Assembly: GCF_024437655.1 (NCBI RefSeq)
Contig: NZ_JANBVF010000021.1
Coordinates: 35,408 to 99,407 of the forward strand
From: Chitinolyticbacter albus
Lineage (GTDB): Bacteria > Pseudomonadota > Gammaproteobacteria > Burkholderiales > Chitinibacteraceae
Length of the DNA stretch: 64,000 nucleotides
Reading direction: 5' to 3'
The position numbers and the translations under genes are program-made. Below the pieces are notes generated by a model that saw only the letters and a program-made list of their open reading frames with translations, was not told the origin of the DNA and ran no database searches. Below are positions 26,611-35,068 of the stretch, piece by piece (the stretch's first letter is position 1; each line of letters begins with the position of its first letter).

Positions 26611-28403
26611 GATTTCAGCGTCCCTTTGACGTCATGCGTGGAAAGGTCGAGCTCGACCAGCGTGTTCACGGTGGCGTAGAGCGCGAAGAAGCGGCGCAGC
26701 ACGTCGGCGAACAACACGGCACTCGCGTCCTCGAAGTGGCTGCGATCCAGATCGAGATCCAGATGCACGCCCTGGGCAAAACCGCGCCAGCCCTCGCGCC
26801 CGACGTGGCGCACCACCGGCCGGCAATGAATGCTGCGTATGCCGTCGATCTGCTTGAGGCCCTGGATGCTCATGGGCCCCACGTGCAGCGACAGCATGTC
26901 CTTGAGCGCCGACAGCGCCAGCGGCCCCTCGGCCAACGACAGGTGGTTGAGCGCGAGCTGCGACGCCAGCGCCCACGGCCGGCTGCCGATCAGCGCCGGC
27001 GTCTGGTGCGGCGTGGGCTTGCTGATGATGCGGATCGCCGACACCGGCCCCGCGCCCTCGAGCTGCAGCGGATCGCCGACGCGCAGTTGCTCGGGCAGGC
27101 GGCGGTTGGTGCACAGTGCACGCCCGCCGATCACCTCATCGGCCGGCACCTCGACGTCGAATTGGGTGTCGAGGAAGGAAATGAAGATCTCGGTGCCCGG
27201 CACCTGCGCCAGCTGGCTCGGTTCGCGCCGCGCCACATAGAAGTAGTCCTGCTGCTCCAGCTTCTGCGCCTCATCCATCGCGAAGTACGGCGCGATCGGG
27301 CGCGGGCTGGCATTGGGCCGGATCGAGACCAGCTCCTCGATCGCATAGATCTCGGTATGGCGGTGGTACTGGATGTCGGCGCGCAGGTGGTATTCATACT
27401 GCGTCTGGTCGAGCGGCAGCGGGTCGACCCGCTGGCTGAACAGATTGATCAAGGGCACGCAGTTGAGCTTGAGCACGTCAGACTCGAAACTGATCGCCTT
27501 GTTGGGCGGGCTGTCGAACTGGAATAGCAGCTCGGCGCTCTCGTCGGCGCCGGCAAAATCGAGACCGGACAGCGTGAAGAACAGGAATTTCTCAGGAAAG
27601 GCGAAATATTCCTGCAACAGGCGGTAGCCCGGATGGGTGTGCGGATTGGCCAGCAGCATGGCGTCGCCGGCGTTAAAGCCATCCCAGGCGAGTGCGTCGG
27701 CCCTCAGGTGTTGTAGGCTCTCCCGCCCTTCGGCATCGCGCACCCGCACGGTGATGCCGACGAGGTTGACCGCCAGCGCGTCATACAGCCGCCAGGCGTT
27801 CTTCGATTCGGTATTGATGTAAAAGCGCAGGCTCCCGAGCGCCAGATCCTGCATGCGCTCGGTGCCCAGGTGCTCGAGCTTGACCCTGAGCACGCTGCGG
27901 GTGTTGCCCTGGTGCTTGAGGAAATCGAACTCGTCGGTCGGCGTCGGCTTGACCTCGGTGACCTTGAGCGGCGTAAGCGGCGTCGCGCCGCAACTACGGA
28001 AACGACACGCCAGTTTCTGGCCCAGATCATTGCTGGCGTTGGCGTAGAGCGAGCGGCCACCAGCCAGCGCCACGGGCTTGGCGAAATCGGCGCCGTCGGC
28101 CATGACCTCGATCTCGCCCACCAGCATCGACGGCACGGGTGCTTCCAGGTGCGGGTAGAGGAAATGCAGCAGCGTGTTGGGCAGCGTGGCCTGCCCCACT
28201 TCCATCTGGTAATGCAGCCGGCCCGACAAGAAGGCAAACGATTGCATCAAGAGTTCAACGTGCGGATCCTTGCTCGGGCCACGGCTCAGCATCAGCGCCT
28301 GCGCGGCCTGCGGATAGCCCTGGGCGAACTCGGCCGCGTCGTCGCGCAACGCGTGCAGTTCGCGCAGGAAGTAATCCTTGAGCCGGGTGCCGTCGTGGTT
28401 CAT
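26574..28403 (-). CDS. tssF: type VI secretion system baseplate protein TssF
   Basis: A 609-residue TssF (ImpG/VasA family), the large wedge subunit of the T6SS baseplate. It opens with LKDYFLRELHALRDDAAEFAQGYP and continues with DPHVELLMQSFAFLSGRL and LLHFLYPHLEAPVPSM, all conserved in the family. Near the C-terminus FAQGVHLDLDLDRSHFED and FFALYATVNTLVELDL match the usual ending. Length is normal. It follows tssE by 13 nt. Confidence 0.95.
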   Translation of the reverse strand: MNHDGTRLKDYFLRELHALRDDAAEFAQGYPQAAQALMLSRGPSKDPHVELLMQSFAFLSGRLHYQMEVGQATLPNTLLHFLYPHLEAPVPSMLVGEIEVMADGADFAKPVALAGGRSLYANASNDLGQKLACRFRSCGATPLTPLKVTEVKPTPTDEFDFLKHQGNTRSVLRVKLEHLGTERMQDLALGSLRFYINTESKNAWRLYDALAVNLVGITVRVRDAEGRESLQHLRADALAWDGFNAGDAMLLANPHTHPGYRLLQEYFAFPEKFLFFTLSGLDFAGADESAELLFQFDSPPNKAISFESDVLKLNCVPLINLFSQRVDPLPLDQTQYEYHLRADIQYHRHTEIYAIEELVSIRPNASPRPIAPYFAMDEAQKLEQQDYFYVARREPSQLAQVPGTEIFISFLDTQFDVEVPADEVIGGRALCTNRRLPEQLRVGDPLQLEGAGPVSAIRIISKPTPHQTPALIGSRPWALASQLALNHLSLAEGPLALSALKDMLSLHVGPMSIQGLKQIDGIRSIHCRPVVRHVGREGWRGFAQGVHLDLDLDRSHFEDASAVLFADVLRRFFALYATVNTLVELDLSTHDVKGTLKSWPPLIGAQPVL

Positions 28404-28416
28404 AACCGGGTCTGTC

Positions 28417-28800
28417 TCAGTGTTGCGGCAGGTTGAAATGGAACAGGTGGGACTGGCCGCTATCGACCAGCTGCGCGCTCACCACCAGCTGCCAGGGGCT
28501 GGACTGGCCCTTGACCGGCACCACGTCCACGTCCACCCCTTCAAGGCGCGGTTCATGCCGGGCGATCAGACGGGCCAGTCGCCCGCAGTAGCGCTCCAGT
28601 TCGACCTTGTTGTGCATGCCGATCTCGACCGCGTCGGGCAGGCCGCATTCGAGGAGGCTGGCCTCCTCGCCCGCCGCCCAGGCACGCGTGGCCACCAGGC
28701 GCTGGATTTGCGCCGCCACGGCGGCGGCAAGGTCGAACGGCTCCTCGCCCCCAGTCGGCAGGGCCGGTTGCCCGGCCAGTCGCTCGAACAGGAATCGCAT
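28417..28800 (-). CDS. tssE: type VI secretion system baseplate protein TssE (gp25-like)
   Basis: A 127-residue gp25/lysozyme-like TssE, which starts sheath polymerisation at the baseplate. The N-terminal FLFERLAG and the C-terminal PRLEGVDVDVVP strand with a VSAQL-containing strand fit the family. The conserved ECGLPD motif (here LLECGLPDAVEI) is present. The ATG at 28800 is used; the much longer open frame upstream overlaps hcp and the sheath gene out of frame and is a shadow. It lies 50 nt downstream of hcp. Confidence 0.9.
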   Translation of the reverse strand: MRFLFERLAGQPALPTGGEEPFDLAAAVAAQIQRLVATRAWAAGEEASLLECGLPDAVEIGMHNKVELERYCGRLARLIARHEPRLEGVDVDVVPVKGQSSPWQLVVSAQLVDSGQSHLFHFNLPQH

Positions 28801-28850
28801 GCGGTGTCCTCCAGCGTGCCGGGGCGGCTTGCGCCGCCCCGGGCTGCCCA

Positions 28851-29435
28851 TCAGTCGGTGAACTGGCCGATGGGGCGGTTGCGGGCAATCGACCAGCCGG
28901 CCGACAGATTGCCTGCGGTGGTCGTATCGGCCTTCTGCACCGTGTAGGTCCAGAGGATCTCGGTGAAAGACAGCTTGAACTGCTCGGTCGGCATGTCGTC
29001 CGGGTGCGACTGGAACTGGATCTCGCTGATCAGCGCGTTGCGCAGCGACATGGTCAGGATGTTCGCGGTCTTGTCGCCCGAGTTGCGCGCGATGTAGATC
29101 TTGGTTGGCTTGGAAGGATCGGTATCGAGCGGCTGCGCCCTGAGGCAATACTCGAAGAACTTCACCGAGGTCTTGTCGACGTATTTCACGCAGGTGAACT
29201 CGGTGATGATCGGCCGGCCAGACGTTCGTGCGGAATTGCTGACGTCGGTGGTGATCTGCTGCTTCATGCCCTGGTGCACCGAAACGAGCTCCAGGCACTG
29301 GCCCATGTTCTTCGACGGCGGCTTGAAGTCCTTCCACACGTCCTCGAAGTTGTCGATCAGGCTGCCGCCGTTGGCCCAGCTGTTCTCGCCGCCGAAGATG
29401 TCGGAATCGCCCGGCTGCAAAAGTATCAAGTCCAT
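28851..29435 (-). CDS. hcp: type VI secretion system tube protein Hcp (TssD)
   Basis: A 194-residue Hcp-like tube protein whose hexamers stack into the inner T6SS tube. It shows the Hcp pattern of a strand with SARTSGRPIITEFTCVKYVDKTS, a helix near LRAQPL, and the strand pair KIYIARNS / ILTMSLRNALISEIQF, ending in FTEILWTYTVQKA. It is somewhat longer than standard Hcp (about 160-172 aa) because of extra residues at both ends. It follows the sheath gene by 9 nt. Confidence 0.9.
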   Translation of the reverse strand: MDLILLQPGDSDIFGGENSWANGGSLIDNFEDVWKDFKPPSKNMGQCLELVSVHQGMKQQITTDVSNSARTSGRPIITEFTCVKYVDKTSVKFFEYCLRAQPLDTDPSKPTKIYIARNSGDKTANILTMSLRNALISEIQFQSHPDDMPTEQFKLSFTEILWTYTVQKADTTTAGNLSAGWSIARNRPIGQFTD

Positions 29436-29444
29436 GATTGCTCC

Positions 29445-31463
29445 TTACTTGGGCAGATTCGCGACCAGGCGAATCGAGGTGGTGAGCTCTTCGAGCTGGA
29501 AGTGCGGCTTGATGAAGACGGTGGCCTTGTAGGCACCCGGCTCGCCCGGCACGTCCGTGACGACGATGCCGGCCTCGCGCAGCGGATACGCGGCCTTCAC
29601 GTCCTGGGTAGCGCTGTCGTCGAGCAGCACGTACTGCGCGATCCAGGTGTTGAGGAAGGCCTCGACATTGCCGCGGGTGAGGAAGGTGCCGATCTTGTCG
29701 CGCATGATCACCTTGATGTAATGCGCGAAGCGGCTGGCGGCGAGGATGTAGGGCAGCATCGCCGAGATGCGCGCGTTGGCGTTGGCATCGTCCGACACAT
29801 ACTTCTTGGGCAGGTTGGTCGTCTGGCCGCCGAAGAAGGCCGCCCTGCCGGCACCCTTGCAGTGGCACAGCGCGATAAAGCCCAGGTCGTTGATCTCCTT
29901 CTCGCGCCGATCGGTGATCGAGACCTCGGTCGGGCAGAACAGCTCGCGCGTGCCTGCATCGGTGTCGTACACGTATTGCGGCAGGCCTTCGACGAGGCCG
30001 CCGCCCTCGACGCCACGGATCGCCGCAGTCCAGCTGTAGACGGCAAAGGCGCTGGTGATGCGCTCGGCCAACACGTACGCGGCATTGCCCCACAGGAACT
30101 TGCCATTGTCGTTGCCGGCGACATCCTCTTTGAAATTGATGCCTTCGGCCGGCAGCGTCTTCTCGCCATAGGGCAGGCGCATCAGCACATGCGGCAGCAC
30201 CAACGTCACATAGCGCGAATCCTCCATCTGGCGGAATTCCTGCCAGCGCTGCAGGTCGGCACCCTCGAAGATCTTCGCCAGATCACGCGGCTTGGCCAGC
30301 TTCTCGAAGCTGTCGAGGCCGAACAGCGCCGGGCCTGCCGCGGTGATGAAGGGCGCATGTGCCGCGGCCGCCACTTCGGTGATCTTCTTCAGAAACTCGA
30401 TGTCCTGCGCGCCGCCGCCGAATTCGTAGCCGCCGATCAAGAGGCTGTACGGTGCGCCACCGTAGGTGCCGTATTCGGCTTCGTAGATCAGCTTGAAGAT
30501 GGTGCTCTGGTCGAATTCGACCGCCTTCTCCATGTCCTTGAGCAGCTCGTCCTTGGTGGCGTTGAACACGCGCAACTTGAGCATGGGGCCGGTTTCGGTG
30601 CGCGCCACGAGATAGAACACGCCGCGCCAGGTGGCTTCGACCGCCTGGAAACCCGGTGCGTGCATGATGGCCGACAGCTGCACCGACAGCGCCTCGTCGA
30701 TCTCAGCCACGCGGACATCGATCAGCGCGGTGGCGCCCTTGGTCACCTGGAATTCCGGCTCGGCCTTGAGCTTGTCGGCCAGTGGCACCACCACTTCGGC
30801 GACGAAACGCCCGATCAGCCCGTTGGCCGCAGCCGTTTCTTCCGGCGTGGACTGGTCGTTGACCCAGACCGAGAGCAGCTTGGCATCGATCTGGGCATCG
30901 CTTGCCAGCGATGGGGTCACCGTGGCCTGCTTCCAGGCATCCGCTCCGCCAGCGGGCGCGTAGGTCTTGATCAGCGCATCACGCAGCGGGCCGCCCTCGG
31001 TGGGCGAGGCCACGCTGTCGAGCAGGAAGGCCAGCCTGTCGTCGGTTTCGGAGCGCGCCTGCACCATGCGGATCTCGGTACGCGCGGTGTAGAGCTCATT
31101 GAGCGGCGGCACCGCCTTGACCACGGCCAGCGGCTCGAAGTCGTCCAGGCTCTCGAACACGACGGCACCGGTCAGATCGCCCGAGCCGCCCGGCAACAGA
31201 TTGGGCACGCCGGCGAGCTTGACGCGCGGTGCGGCGGTCTTGAGCACATCGTTGAAGTTGTCACGATCGATATCGACCAGCTTGCGCTCCTTCAGCGGCG
31301 CAAAAGCGGCCGGGTCGGCACGATCGGCCGACAGGTCGGCAAAGATGCCGACAATAAAGGGCAGCTCGCGCTTCTCGATCGCCCCGCCGGTTTCCACGTC
31401 GTACGTGATGCGCACCCGCGGCGGGCGCACCCGCAACAGACGCTTTTGTATGCTTTCACCCAT
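29445..31463 (-). CDS. fused type VI secretion contractile sheath protein TssB-TssC
   Basis: A 672-residue protein that joins the small (TssB/VipA) and large (TssC/VipB) sheath subunits in one chain. Residues about 1-165 are TssB-like (RVRITYDVETGG..KRELPFIVGIFADLS, FNDVLKTAAPRV, FESLDDFEPLAVV). Residues about 190-672 are TssC-like (LINDQ-type WVNDQ segment, ATWRGVFYLVARTETG, FKLIYEAEYGTYGGAPYSLLIGGYEF, ending FLTRGNVEAFLNTWI and FQLEELTTSIRLVANLP). There is no stop between the halves. The ATG at 31463 is chosen over GTG 31475 because GAGGT lies 5 nt upstream. It is the first gene of the T6SS operon. Confidence 0.93.
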   Translation of the reverse strand: MGESIQKRLLRVRPPRVRITYDVETGGAIEKRELPFIVGIFADLSADRADPAAFAPLKERKLVDIDRDNFNDVLKTAAPRVKLAGVPNLLPGGSGDLTGAVVFESLDDFEPLAVVKAVPPLNELYTARTEIRMVQARSETDDRLAFLLDSVASPTEGGPLRDALIKTYAPAGGADAWKQATVTPSLASDAQIDAKLLSVWVNDQSTPEETAAANGLIGRFVAEVVVPLADKLKAEPEFQVTKGATALIDVRVAEIDEALSVQLSAIMHAPGFQAVEATWRGVFYLVARTETGPMLKLRVFNATKDELLKDMEKAVEFDQSTIFKLIYEAEYGTYGGAPYSLLIGGYEFGGGAQDIEFLKKITEVAAAAHAPFITAAGPALFGLDSFEKLAKPRDLAKIFEGADLQRWQEFRQMEDSRYVTLVLPHVLMRLPYGEKTLPAEGINFKEDVAGNDNGKFLWGNAAYVLAERITSAFAVYSWTAAIRGVEGGGLVEGLPQYVYDTDAGTRELFCPTEVSITDRREKEINDLGFIALCHCKGAGRAAFFGGQTTNLPKKYVSDDANANARISAMLPYILAASRFAHYIKVIMRDKIGTFLTRGNVEAFLNTWIAQYVLLDDSATQDVKAAYPLREAGIVVTDVPGEPGAYKATVFIKPHFQLEELTTSIRLVANLPK

Positions 31464-31599
31464 CTTCGACCTCACTCAGTTCAAGGAGATTTACGTGTAC
31501 GACGATCTCGACGGAGCGTGCTCACACTGTCCCGTGCCGCTGCCCCCGCCCGTGCTTACCGCTCCAGTCGAGCTCCGGGATCGCCAGTGCGGCGTAATG

Positions 31600-31615
31600 A
31601 ACAAGAGTCGTGCCA
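31600..31615 (-). promoter_or_regulatory. candidate sigma-54 (-24/-12) promoter of the T6SS operon
   Basis: On the minus strand this reads TGGCACG-ACTC-TTGTT, matching the sigma-54 consensus TGGCACG-N4-TTGCW except for T in place of C at the -12 element. It would place the transcription start about 125 nt before the tssB-tssC start codon. Two sigma-54-dependent activators are encoded nearby, which supports it. The rest of 31464-31806 (343 bp) shows no gene. Confidence 0.5.
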
Positions 31616-31806
31616 GGCATGGCGACCAGGCCAAGCCCTTGATTTGACTGGCCTTGAGCGCGCATCACGATACCGTGAGGTGAGTTTTCCCCCAGCGGAC
31701 GCGCACGGGTCTGCGGTGACGAACTGAGGAAAGACGGGGGTGGCCGGCTTTTCAGGGCGCGGGAACATCTACACCCGGCCCGGGACGGAATCGTCCCGCA
31801 TGGGCA

Positions 31807-31830
31807 CAAAAAAACCGGCTGGCGCCGGTT
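31807..31830 (-). terminator. rho-independent terminator
   Basis: On the minus strand an AACCGGCGCCAGCCGGTT hairpin is followed by a run of seven T. It lies just after the 31855-32091 gene and insulates it from the T6SS promoter region. Confidence 0.8.
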
Positions 31831-31854
31831 GCGGGGGTCATGCGGGAGGAAGGG

Positions 31855-32091
31855 CTAATGCCGGGTACAGGCGCGCCAGAGTTCACGGTTGCCGATATAG
31901 CGGCGCTCGACCACGCCATTGGCCTCCAGCCGCTCCAGCGCCGCCTGCGTCACCGACACCGCTTCAGGCGCGCCGCCCCAGTCTATCCACCAGGCATGGA
32001 TGCCCTCCAGCGTATCGGCGCTGGCCGGCCGCTGGCGCAGATAGTCGCTTATTGCCGTTGCCGCGTAGTCGATCAGGGAATCAGCGTCCAT
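31855..32091 (-). CDS. small hypothetical protein, winged-helix-like
   Basis: A 78-residue protein from the ATG at 32091, which follows GAGAAGG by 4 nt; in-frame starts at 32106 and further upstream are possible. The sequence pattern of helix (ADSLIDYAATAISDYLRQRP), helix (SVTQAALERLEANGV) and beta wing (VERRYIGNRELWR) resembles a small winged-helix fold, but this is a weak inference. It has its own terminator and sits between the T6SS promoter and the regulator genes. Confidence 0.6.
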   Translation of the reverse strand: MDADSLIDYAATAISDYLRQRPASADTLEGIHAWWIDWGGAPEAVSVTQAALERLEANGVVERRYIGNRELWRACTRH

Positions 32092-32321
32092 CAGCCTTCT
32101 CGTCATGGGTGTGTCGAGCGCGGATGCATGCGCAAACGCAGACGTGACATGCATACTTGGAGCCTGTTTACGATCTTTTCACGGCGGCGTCTGCCCCAAG
32201 GGTTCGCTGTGACGAAAAGAGAGTAAGCAGGCTCTTAGCTTGCACCACTGCACAGCATGGCGCCATCCGGGAAACTACGGTGTTCCCGCGCCAGACTATA
32301 ACAAATAGAGAAAGAAAATGG

Positions 32322-33299
32322 TCAGGTTTTGTCGGCAAGATTGAGCGTCGGCGCGCCTTGCAGATCGAGTTTGCGCACGAGCTTGCCGAACGCGCTGCGA
32401 TCCTGTCCAGCAAGCCTCGCGGCCTGCGTGATATTGCCCCCGGTGCGGCTGAGCAAGCCGGCAACATAGCGCTGCTCGAACTCTGCAATGGCCCGCGCTT
32501 TGGCCGTCTTGTAAGGTACAGAGCAAGCCTGTGGCGGCGGCGCATCCTGATGCGCGCCCAGCCGAAGATAGCCGTCCTCGCTCATCAGAAAAGCGCGATG
32601 CACCTGGTTCTCCAGCTCGCGGATATTGCCCGGCCAATCGTGCCGCGCAATGAAATCGAGCGCTTCCGGATGGAATTGCCGCCCATTGCTGCGGTACTGG
32701 TGGGCATAGCGGCGCAAGAAAACGTGGGCGAGCTCCACCGCGTCGCCCTCGCGCTCGCGCAGCGGCGGCAGCGCCAGCGTAAGCACATTGACCCGGTACC
32801 ACAGATCACCGCGAAATCGCCGGTTCAGCACCAGTTGATCGAGCTCGGCATTGCTGGCGACGATCAAGCGCACATTGGCGCGGCGCTCCTGGCTGCCGCC
32901 GACGCGGCGGTAGCTGCCATCCTGCAAGAATCGCAACAACGCGGCCTGCGCCTTGAGGCTGAGCGCGTCCACTTCATCAAGGAACAGCGTACCGCCGTCC
33001 GCCTCGGCCACCAGCCCGGTGGCCGCCACCTTGGCATCGGTGAAGGCGCCGCGCTCGTGGCCAAACAGCTCGCTTTCAACCAGGCTCTCCGCCAGCGCCC
33101 CACAGTTCACCGGCACGAAGGGCCGATCGGCCCGGCTGCTCTGGTAATGCAGCGCGCGCGCTGCGAGCTCCTTGCCGGTGCCGGTCTCGCCCAGTATCAG
33201 CACCGGGACATCGACACCCGCCATTTTCTCGATCTGGCGCAGCACCTGCTTGAATTGCAGCGACGCACCGATGAGATTGAATCGAGACAACTGTTCCAT
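32322..33299 (-). CDS. sigma-54-dependent transcriptional activator with variant GAFTDA loop
   Basis: A 325-residue bacterial enhancer-binding protein that lacks a sensory N-terminal domain. The AAA+ domain begins almost at once: Walker A GETGTGKE (37-44), Walker [11 protein letters not shown] (about 102-111) and [13 protein letters not shown] sensor region. A Fis-type helix-turn-helix at the C-terminus has [24 protein letters not shown]. The sigma-54-contacting loop reads GAFTDA (84-89) instead of GAFTGA. The start at 33299 is preferred over longer frames because the AAA+ module starts directly after it. Control of the adjacent T6SS is a reasonable inference. Confidence 0.88.
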   Translation of the reverse strand: MEQLSRFNLIGASLQFKQVLRQIEKMAGVDVPVLILGETGTGKELAARALHYQSSRADRPFVPVNCGALAESLVESELFGHERGAFTDAKVAATGLVAEADGGTLFLDEVDALSLKAQAALLRFLQDGSYRRVGGSQERRANVRLIVASNAELDQLVLNRRFRGDLWYRVNVLTLALPPLREREGDAVELAHVFLRRYAHQYRSNGRQFHPEALDFIARHDWPGNIRELENQVHRAFLMSEDGYLRLGAHQDAPPPQACSVPYKTAKARAIAEFEQRYVAGLLSRTGGNITQAARLAGQDRSAFGKLVRKLDLQGAPTLNLADKT

Positions 33300-33369
33300 T
33301 GCACCCCCAACAGACCAAAAAGCCGGGCACATCCGTGAGGCGCAAACCCGGCCAGAATTAATACAATGG

Positions 33370-33398
33370 TCTTTATGCCAGTGACCTAATCGTGTCAA
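33370..33398 (-). promoter_or_regulatory. weak sigma-70 promoter candidate for the 32322-33299 regulator
   Basis: On the minus strand TTGACA is followed after 17 nt by TAAAGA. The -35 is perfect and the -10 poor. It would start transcription about 65 nt before the regulator's ATG. Confidence 0.35.
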
Positions 33399-33542
33399 GA
33401 ATCAGCATGGTATCAATTGCTTATCAGTCGGATTTCTAACTTTTCTTGACAGACTTCTCCAACAAAAGCCGCGAAACAGCCGCCAGTCGGTCGTAAACCG
33501 ACACACACTGCACTTCGGCGAGTTCGGGGTGAGGCGTTGTTG

Positions 33543-34817
33543 TCAGCGACCGTGAACGCTCTCTTCGTCGAGGCCATACTTGGCAAGCTTACGGTAGAGC
33601 GTCATGCGCGAGCAGTGGAGCCTAACCGCCGCCTCGCTCTTGTTGCCGGCACAAGCCTGCAATGCGGCAATCAGCTGCTGCCTGTCGTCCAGATCGCACT
33701 TGGCATCCGCGGCCTGCAGGTAATCCGGCAGATCAGCGAGCTCGACCCGCCCACGCCGCACGTTGATCAGCGCCACCTCCAGCGCGTTTTTCAGCTCGCG
33801 CACGTTGCCGGGCCAGTCGTGCCGCAATAACCGCTGTCTTGCCGCCGGTGCGAGCGTCGTTCCGGGCCGGCTCAGCAGGAAATGGGCGATCAGCGCGTTG
33901 AGGTCGTCGCGGCGCTCGCGCAGCGGCGGCAGCGTCAGCCGCGCCACATTGAGCCGATAAAACAGGTCTTCGCGAAAACCACCGCACGCCACCCTGCGCT
34001 CCAGCGCCTGGTTGGTCGCGGCGATCAGCCGGATATCGACATTGACGGCCCGGTTGGCCCCGAGCCCGAACACCTCGCGGTTCTCGATCACGCGCAGGAT
34101 GCGCGCCTGCACTCCGAGCGGCATGTCGCCGATTTCATCGAGGAACAGCGTGCCGCCGTCGGCGAGGCGAATCTTGCCCTTGTACGCCTGCTGAGCGCCG
34201 GTGAACGCGCCCTTCTCGTAACCGAACAACTCGCTTTCGATCAGATTGTCTGGCAGCGCGGCGCAGTTGAGCGCGACGAAAGGCTGGGTGCGTCGGCGGC
34301 TGAGCGCATGCGCGTGCCGCGCCACCAGATCCTTGCCAGTGCCCGTCTCTCCCGTGATCAACAGGTTGGCATCGCCTGCGGCGTAGCGCTCCAGCCGCCC
34401 CCAGACGCTGCGCATGGCGCTCGATTGCCCCACCATGGCCGGCAGATCGGTAGCGCTGGTCGTGCGTCGCTCTACCGGTGGCAAACCGAGCGCAGCAATC
34501 AGGCGCCGGCTACTGATCGCGTCGAGCACGCCGCCAAAACCTGCTGCCATCGCCGCATCGGCAGGCGGTCGGCGCGCTTCGCTCACCGCCAACACCGGCG
34601 CCATCGGCCATAGCCGGGTCAGCAGCTGGCGCATGCGCGGACAGGGCGGATCGTCCTCGGTGAGCAGCACCAGGATCAGCCGCGGCTTGAGGCCCACTTC
34701 GGCGAGGCTGGCGATGCGGGAAGGCGCGACGATGCACAGCCTGGCCTCGGGCTCGGCGCCGTCAAGCAGCCCGAGTGGAACACCATCACTGACCAGTATC
34801 ACATCGGCTAGGGGCAT
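33543..34817 (-). CDS. sigma-54-dependent transcriptional activator with degenerate receiver-like N-terminus
   Basis: A 424-residue enhancer-binding protein. Residues 1-125 resemble a receiver domain in size and strand-helix order but lack the acidic pocket and phospho-acceptor Asp, so it is probably not phosphorylated. The AAA+ domain has GETGTGKD (Walker A), an intact GAFTGA loop (FGYEKGAFTGAQQA) and [13 protein letters not shown] (Walker B). The C-terminal Fis-type helix-turn-helix is NKSEAAVRLHCSRMTLYRKLAKYG. The ATG at 34817 is chosen because the upstream extension is hydrophobic and lacks a binding site. It may act with the neighbouring activator on the T6SS promoter. Confidence 0.88.
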   Translation of the reverse strand: MPLADVILVSDGVPLGLLDGAEPEARLCIVAPSRIASLAEVGLKPRLILVLLTEDDPPCPRMRQLLTRLWPMAPVLAVSEARRPPADAAMAAGFGGVLDAISSRRLIAALGLPPVERRTTSATDLPAMVGQSSAMRSVWGRLERYAAGDANLLITGETGTGKDLVARHAHALSRRRTQPFVALNCAALPDNLIESELFGYEKGAFTGAQQAYKGKIRLADGGTLFLDEIGDMPLGVQARILRVIENREVFGLGANRAVNVDIRLIAATNQALERRVACGGFREDLFYRLNVARLTLPPLRERRDDLNALIAHFLLSRPGTTLAPAARQRLLRHDWPGNVRELKNALEVALINVRRGRVELADLPDYLQAADAKCDLDDRQQLIAALQACAGNKSEAAVRLHCSRMTLYRKLAKYGLDEESVHGR

Positions 34818-35068
34818 TGCCGCCTCGCTCACGCTCAAGAACGCTGACATAAAAAATAGAAACACAGTCAGCGCATATCGAACCCCAAGTTAGGTAGGAC
34901 ACTGGGTTGCTGCAAGCAAAACCGGTCCCCCCATCCGGAACAGCGGACCGGCGGTGAGCCGCATCACGGCCCCGCGGCATCCGGGCAGCCCGGCTACGCC
35001 GCCGGGGCGCGAATTCCGCTACAATTCCCGCCTTTATCTATCCCCGAATTCACAGGCAGGAGAGAGCT

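Noticed and set aside
28801..30093. Long upstream extension of tssE
   Set aside because: It is out of frame with hcp and the sheath gene that occupy the same bases and is arginine/glutamine-rich; the gp25-like protein begins at 28800.
29004..31727. 907-codon plus-strand open frame opposite hcp and the sheath gene
   Set aside because: A shadow of the sheath gene; composition is that of an antisense translation and no start signal is seen.
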